A stretch of DNA of 64,000 nt from Corylus avellana (lineage: Eukaryota > Streptophyta > Magnoliopsida > Fagales > Betulaceae), in contig NC_081545.1 of assembly GCF_901000735.1 (NCBI RefSeq), positions 14,186,919 through 14,250,918 on the forward strand, in the 5' to 3' direction. Below are positions 58,803 to 64,000 of the stretch, piece after piece. The stretch's first letter is position 1. Each line of letters begins with the position of its first letter. The notes beneath the pieces were generated by a model. It was not told where the DNA came from, did not search any database, and saw only the letters and a list, made by a program, of their open reading frames with translations. The translations under genes and the position numbers were made by a program.

Positions 58803-59645
58803 CTTTCAAGAAAGCATAAATCTATGGAGATCGACAAGCACATGAAGTCTAGAGCATGGTATCTACTTCCAGTTCTCCATGTTGATTAATCCAAGAGTGA
58901 TGGGGTTGTGTTGTCACTCTATTAGGCCTAGGACTCAGTCATCCAAATTGACTTAAATAAAAAATCCATATTACATGTATGTGATGATCAAGCACATTCA
59001 TGTGAGGAATTCAATAACATAGGAAATAATCAAGTTAAGTATCCAAAATATAATTGTACCAAAGGCGCTAATATGGAAATCCTAAAGAGACATGATTAGG
59101 GCTTCAATCGAGCCCTCAATAAAGTATTAGCTACACATAATTCCGATGAAAATCATCCTCATAAGAAAATAATAAGGAAATGAAGAAAAACCGAAAAAAC
59201 CCTTCTAGCCTCCAATTCTTCTCCCAAAGTTTGTGTCTGCTTCTCTCTCTTCTCCTCCTCAATTTGGATGAAGAGTTTGGAAACACCCTAGACGTTTTTA
59301 TGCAGCCTAACAACTCAAAAATTGAGTTGGAGTTGGATTCGAGACTTCCAAACCGTGTCAAACTGTGTCTGCCAGCTTCACTGCTGCTCCAGCGCATGAC
59401 TGTGCTCGATCGCAATGTTAGGCGCTCGATCGCATTACTGCGCCCGATCCCACTGGCTTGGGCGCTTGAGCACATTTCCTTCAGCTTGTGACCAAAATAT
59501 CTTTTAAGTACGAAACTTGTCAGAAACGCTTGCTTTTCTTCAAAATCCTAAAAATGCAAGAAAACACAAAAACAACACAAAACATCAACTTATAACAAAA
59601 CTAAGAGTTTAACATATGTGAATTAAGGGGCTTGAATGTGTAACA
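58803..59645 (-). repeat. Family B/A mosaic LTR fragment, right part
   Basis: Continues the family B pattern (AAATTGACTTAAATAA, TAGCTACACATAAT), has CG-rich dyads at 59390-59475, and ends with TTAAGGGGCTTGAATGTGTAACATT, which is a family A ending cut before its final CGGCGCTTATCA. Confidence 0.65.
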
Positions 59646-60710
59646 TTGTGCAATACTGAAAACTCCCAAAAATTACCCCAAATGGGTTCTAATGATCTGA
59701 GAGCCCTGATCAACCTTTTGACTAAGCTAATGATAGCCAAACAATTACCTGGGGCACTCCACTCCTCCTTCTTTATTAAAATTTCATCCTCGAATTTCAG
59801 AATTAAAGCACTTAGAGTAGTAGTGAAAATTACCTTAGGTCCGTAGTCTCATAGGGCTTGTGCTCAATCGGTTCTTGGAGCCCAAATCTTCCAGATTTAC
59901 ATCATTTGCTTCCAAAAGCCTACAAAAGTATGAAAAACACAACAAAGAATTAAAATGACCTAACTAACTAAAACCAAAGGGTTAAAACATGCAAGTTAAG
60001 GGCTGATATTTTAGCACTTAACAAACAACTGCAGAAAGTTAATTTGTAAATCATCCAAGGCTTCATACTCAATGTTGCCCACACTATACCAGTCATCATC
60101 AATTTCAACTCCCAAGCCGATCCATTCATAAAAATGACTAATTCCAAATGCAATCCAGATATGTAGGTGTCTATGCCATAACCCTATAGAGCAAACTCTT
60201 TTTCAGTCGACTATCCCTTAACCAAAAATAGGAATAGGTATACTATTTAAGTATAATCTCGAGAAATCAAGAAAGAGTCATACACAATAAAGTTTCAAAT
60301 TAATGCGGATATCAGTTCTGCATATCCTACTCCGCTTCCTATGATGCTTCTTCGACACCATGATTACGCCATAATACCTTGACAATGGGGACTGTCTTGG
60401 TATGCAACACTTGTTCCTTTCGATCCATGATACAAATTAACTTTTGATCCATGTCCTCAACATCGAGACATTGGAAACATCGTGCGTTCCAACCAAGTTT
60501 GGGGGTAAGGCAACCCTGTATGCCAACCTCCCCACCTTTTGAGTGATTTCGAAGGGTCCAACAAATTGAGGGTTGAGCTTTCCTTTCTTCTTGAATAGCA
60601 TCACTCCCCTCATCGGAGATATCTTTAGGAACACACGATCTCCCACTTCGAATTCCAAGGGTCGTTTCCTGTTGTCGGCATAGCTCTTCTATCGACTCTG
60701 GGCTGCACTC
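59646..60710 (-). pseudogene. Chromovirus pol remnant: integrase C-terminus and chromodomain-like end
   Basis: A different gypsy lineage. 60658-60437 reads FEVGDRVFLKISPMRGVMLF, FVGPFEI and LAYRVALPP, the integrase C-terminal (GPF/Y) block of Tekay/Del-like chromoviruses. 60430-60300 reads DRKEQVLHTKTVPIVKVLWR and NHGVEEAS, the chromodomain-like tail that targets heterochromatin. The last phrase FEDEILIK lies near 59790-59800. Stops are present. It is interrupted by an LTR fragment (59846-60024) and cut at 60711 by element 3, whose insertion separated it from its upstream part. Confidence 0.8.
59846..60024 (-). repeat. Family B LTR end fragment
   Basis: AACCAAAGGGTTAAAACATG and TTAAGGGCTGATATTTTAGC match the terminal ~180 bp of family B LTRs, ending CACTTAACA where others have CGCTTATCA. 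Confidence 0.6.
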
Positions 60711-62072
60711 TGATAAGTGCTAAAATATTCATATTTTCAGCCCTTAACTTGTATGTTTTAATCCTTTGGTTTTAGTTAATTACGCCATTTTAATTCCTTT
60801 TCTGTGTTTTTCATACTTTTGCAGGCTTTTGGAAGAAAATGAAGTAATCTAGATGATTTGGGCTCAAAGAGAGAAGTTGGAGAAAATTGGAGCTCCCTGA
60901 CACTGCGATCGATCACACGGTACCTACGATCAAGCGCAGTACCTGAGAGAATTAAACACAAATAAGGCCAAGAGCGATCGAGCGCAGGACTAAAGAAGGA
61001 TCGATTGCAGACCTGCGATCATTCGCACACGGGTTGCGATCGATCGCGCCCGTGCGCAGGAAACACATTAGGTGGTGGCCAGAATGTCCCTCTTTTCATA
61101 TTAGGGTTTTTCAACTCCCAATTGTAATAGGTCTCAAAACCCTACAAAATCCCTAGGTTTATTACTTTATCAAGGACTTCTAAAACCCATAAATAGACCC
61201 TTAAGCCTCTAGAATAGATATGCTTTGTATGGAGAAGAAGAGGAGCTCTTGAAGTTCAAGTCTCGGGTTTATTCTTTTCTTTTCTTTTCTTTTCTTTTAT
61301 TTCATGAAGATGTTTAACATCAATTTCATAAGTAGCTAATTTAATTAGTAGGGCTAGATTGAAGCCCTAGTTATGTTTAGTTAATATTTCAATATTGGCA
61401 CATTTGTGATGATGATCTTGTTATGCTATTTAACTTGATTAATGCCTACTTGCATGAATTCCTCATATGTGTATGCCTGATCAACATATGCATGTGATAT
61501 GGACTAGTTAGTTAAATCAATTTGGATGGCTGAGTCTTGGGTTTAACATAAGTAACAAAAGAATCCATACCGCGATTCTTGGATTAATCAACATGGGGAA
61601 CCGGGAGTATATGCCATGCCCTAAGCTTCATGTGTTTGTCGATTTTCATAGAACATATACTTTCATAAGGAACAACTTAGTATATACCATGCTAAATCCC
61701 TTAAAAAAAGAGAAGAGTTAGAGTTTACGTCATGCCTAACTCGTTGCGTAGGGAAATCTATAGCCTTAGGAGTATACGCCATGCCCTTAGGTTGACAAAC
61801 ATTAGATATGCATAACATAATCAAAGCATTGGCATATTGTTATATTAGCTAAATATAATTAGTGGTGGATATCAAAGCCCTACCCTTTATTATCCTTACT
61901 TAACCGATCAATCTTCATTTTACTTAAGGAATTTATTTTTAAAGATAAATTCTGCAATCCTCGTGGGAATGATCCTATACTTGCACCTTATACTACTATG
62001 TTGACCTTGTGCACTTGCAGGTAAAACGTACAATTATTTACCTATTAATTTAGGTAGATATTTTGCACATCA
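60711..62072 (+). repeat. 5' LTR of Athila-like element 3
   Basis: 1362 bp, TGATAAGTGCTAAAATATTC to TTTTGCACATCA. The CG-rich dyad array is at 60904-61058 (GCGATCGATCACAC, GAGCGATCGAGCGCAG, GCGATCGATCGCGCC) and the TATA-like CCATAAATAGA at 61187-61197. A (TTTTC)n stretch lies at 61274-61298. Confidence 0.9.
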
Positions 62073-62078
62073 AGTTTT

Positions 62079-62096
62079 TGGCGCCATTGTCGGGGA
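62079..62096 (+). other. Primer-binding site, tRNA-Asp type
   Basis: TGGCGCCATTGTCGGGGA, six bases after the LTR, two mismatches to the complement of tRNA-Asp. Confidence 0.88.
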
Positions 62097-62361
62097 TTGC
62101 GGCAAATTTTGTTAAAAATTATTTTCCTTTAGTTGTGTTATTTCAATTTTCAGTTTTTAATTTAGTTGTTTTTAAAAATCAAAAATATTTTTCGTTTTCC
62201 CTAAGTTTTCTATTTTCTGTTTAAGGTTGCGGATTGGCATTCTATGATTGCGATCAATCGTCAGCCAAGTGCGATCGAACGCACCAACCTGCGATCGGGT
62301 ACAGTTCCAGGGAGCATCCGGACCAGTAGTACTAAAGCTGCCTAACTGAAGAATAATTCAG
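62097..62361 (+). other. Leader of element 3 with CG-rich dyads
   Basis: GCGATCAATCG, GTGCGATCGAACGCACC and TGCGATCGGGTAC words at 62249-62300, in the same position as the leader arrays of elements 1 and 2. Confidence 0.6.
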
Positions 62362-63715
62362 TTGATGCAAGGTCGTCAATCTCAAGCCTCAACCGTTATT
62401 CCACTCGATCCTGAAATTGAGCAGACAATTCGACAACGACCTAGAAACAAAGAAGAAGAAGAAGAAGAAAATGATATGGAAGACTTGCAAGAGAATCCAA
62501 TGGGACCAAGACCATTACAAGCAAATCCACCACGGGTGAGGAGACCAATGAAGCAGCCATACGTTCCAGCAAACCTCCATCAACCCTCATGTATAGCATA
62601 TCAACCAGAGGTGGATGGCAGCTATTATATCTTCCCTTAAATCCTTAATGCATTGACTCACTTTAGAGGCATAGCTACAGAGGATCCCAACTTTCATCTC
62701 AAGGAATTCTTTGATTTATGCAAGTTGCAGTATGTCCAAGGCCTTACTCCAGAGAGACTCAGGTTAGTCCTCTTTCCTTTTTCCTTGAAAGATAATGCTA
62801 AACTGTGGTAGAATTCCTTGCCTATTGATTCCATCCATACTTGGGAAGAATTAACCACCAAGTTTCTGAATAGGTTTTTCCCAGCCCAGAAGACAAAACA
62901 ACTTAAAAGGGAACTTCAAATGTTCCAACAACGAGACGAAGATTTGTTCTTTGAGGCCTGAGATCACTTCAATTCCTTGCTCCTAAAGTGCCCACATCAC
63001 AACATCCCTCAAGATGAGCAGGTACAAATTTTCTATGAAGGATTAGATGATACTAACAAGGGATGGTTGATTTAGCTTGTGGAGGAACACTTATGGAGAA
63101 GAGTAGTGAGGAAGCTGTGGAACTTTTCGAGACATTAAGTGAGCGTTCACAGCAATTATGTTCAAGAGGAAGGAGAGGAATCAAAAGCAAGGGCATGTAT
63201 GAAGTAAACCTCAATGGGGGATCAACCAATCAGTTGGCTATGGTAGAAAAGAAATTGGATATGATTGTCAAGGCCATGACTGTTTAGAAAATCTCACCTC
63301 TACAACAGGACACACCAACCCAGGTATGTGCTATCTGTTCCCATTTAGATCACACCACTGAGACGTATCCTTTTGCAGCGCAAGAAGAGGTGAATTTTGT
63401 GGGACAAAACAATTATCCCCACTAGAACAACCCATACTCCAATACTTACAATCCAGGATGGCGTAACCATCCAAATTTGTGTTGGCGCAATAATCAAGGA
63501 CAGCAGAAAGGGTCCCAACAAGCAAGCCAACCAACTCAAGAGTCAAAGATGAACCAACTGGAGAATATGATACACAATCGGGTGACTTCACAACAACAAT
63601 TCATGACTGATCAAAAACAAGTGAATACAAAGACTGATCAAGCCATTCAAAAACTGGAAGTGCAAATGGGTTAGATGGTAAAGGAGTTGAGTGAGAGGAA
63701 GCAGTGAGAATTTTC
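62362..63715 (+). pseudogene. gag of Athila-like element 3, broken
   Basis: Opens with 92 codons including an acidic run (KEEEEEEND), stops at 62638, and continues in frame with LTHFRGIATEDPNFHLKEFF, LFPFSLKDNAKLW, LTTKFLNRFFP and QIFYEGLDD, the gag capsid-like domain. Stops follow NAKLW and FFEA, and a frame change occurs near 63060 before DLACGGTLMEKSSEEAVELF. The zinc knuckle reads CAICSHLDHTTETYP (63326-63370): the last cysteine is tyrosine. A Gln-rich coiled-coil-like tail follows. Protease and RT lie beyond the window. Confidence 0.85.
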
Positions 63716-64000
63716 AGCTCAAACAATACCTAACCCTGGGAGTCACCAGCAGCTGAAGGCAGCCACAATTCTAAGAGGTCTTGCTCCTACAAGGGCACTT
63801 GAGCCAAATTCTGAAGAGCTCAAGTGCAGCTCTTCACACTAGGAGCATTACAGTCACAAGTAGACGCGTTTGAGTAGTCAAGAACCGCAAGCGCATCTAC
63901 TCAAAATAGTGGTACTGAAGCCACTGAAGGCGGTAACATCTTCCCTCTTGTTTTCTTCATATTACTTTCTTTACCTCCCATATGTCTCAATTATCCTTTA
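63716..64000 (+). other. Gag-protease linker of element 3, window edge
   Basis: Non-open continuation (phrases ATILRGLAPTRALEP and KPLKAV in frame but with stops) consistent with the linker before protease. Truncated by the end of the window. Confidence 0.45.

Larger units (their letters stand above)
60711..64000 (+). mobile_element. Athila-like Ty3/gypsy retrotransposon 3 (family B), 5' part
   Basis: 5' LTR 60711-62072, primer site, leader and gag, then it runs out of the window. The LTR matches the solo LTRs at 33392-36073 and 55191-56519 in reverse orientation. Gag carries stops, so this copy is dead. Confidence 0.88.

Noticed and set aside
59968..60153. A 61-codon minus-strand frame and a neighbouring frame reading EIDDDWYSVGNIEYEALDD
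   Set aside because: Looks coding-like but I recognise no family, and it lies among broken LTR and chromovirus debris.
12774..60710. Identical GCACTC just before both the LTR at 12784 and the LTR at 60711, suggesting a target preference
   Set aside because: Two events only, and the right flank of the second is outside the window; coincidence cannot be excluded.

Overview
The window is nuclear DNA of a flowering plant, almost certainly a eudicot. It has an intronless PLS-type pentatricopeptide repeat (PPR) gene, a small CLE-peptide precursor gene, and a dense, nested load of plant-type transposons: Athila-like Ty3/gypsy, chromovirus and Ty1/copia remnants, CACTA, MULE-type and PIF/Harbinger-like elements, a tRNA-derived SINE and LINE debris. 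The species cannot be fixed from the sequence. Only two host genes look intact: the PPR gene at 7295-9547 and the CLE gene at 25168-25404. No tRNA, rRNA or CRISPR locus was found.

Layout. 1-2875: a CACTA transposase (TNP2) pseudogene on the minus strand, split by a solo LTR (408-1921). 3848-5066: a non-autonomous CACTA element with a perfect 3-bp target duplication. 5606-7026: a LINE scrap and two MITEs. 7295-9547: PPR gene. 11250-11357: SINE with a 12-bp target duplication. 12784-22556: a complete but dead Athila-like element on the plus strand. 22688-23703: a MULE-type MITE and a gypsy/copia-like LTR. 25168-25404: CLE gene. 26692-27786: copia remnants. 27899-32403: two related LTRs in inverted orientation. 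33392-36073: solo LTR carrying a PIF-like element filled with an inverted 11-bp minisatellite. 36522-37481: a Pack-MULE carrying a spliced-type fragment of a caffeoyl-CoA O-methyltransferase gene. 38515-40635: several MITEs. 42121-42608: a CACTA end. 42609-56951: a second Athila-like element on the minus strand, containing an assembly gap and a nested solo LTR. 56952-60710: broken LTRs and a chromovirus integrase/chromodomain remnant. 60711-64000: the 5' part of a third Athila-like element, cut by the window edge.

How it fits together. Most of the window is retrotransposon on retrotransposon, with the two genes in TE-poorer islands that hold mostly short DNA transposons. Insertion order can be read in several places from target duplications. 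Both Athila-like polymerases have lost the same catalytic aspartate through different base changes, so neither is active. The most interesting unexplained pattern is in the LTR promoters. Unrelated LTR families here carry, about 50-250 bp upstream of a TATA-like box, an array or hairpin of short self-complementary words. These include GCGATCGAGCGC-like, CGAACGTTCG, TTATCT-N5-AGATAA and CGGGGCG-N15-CGCCCCG forms, and one of them fits a heat-shock-element dimer.
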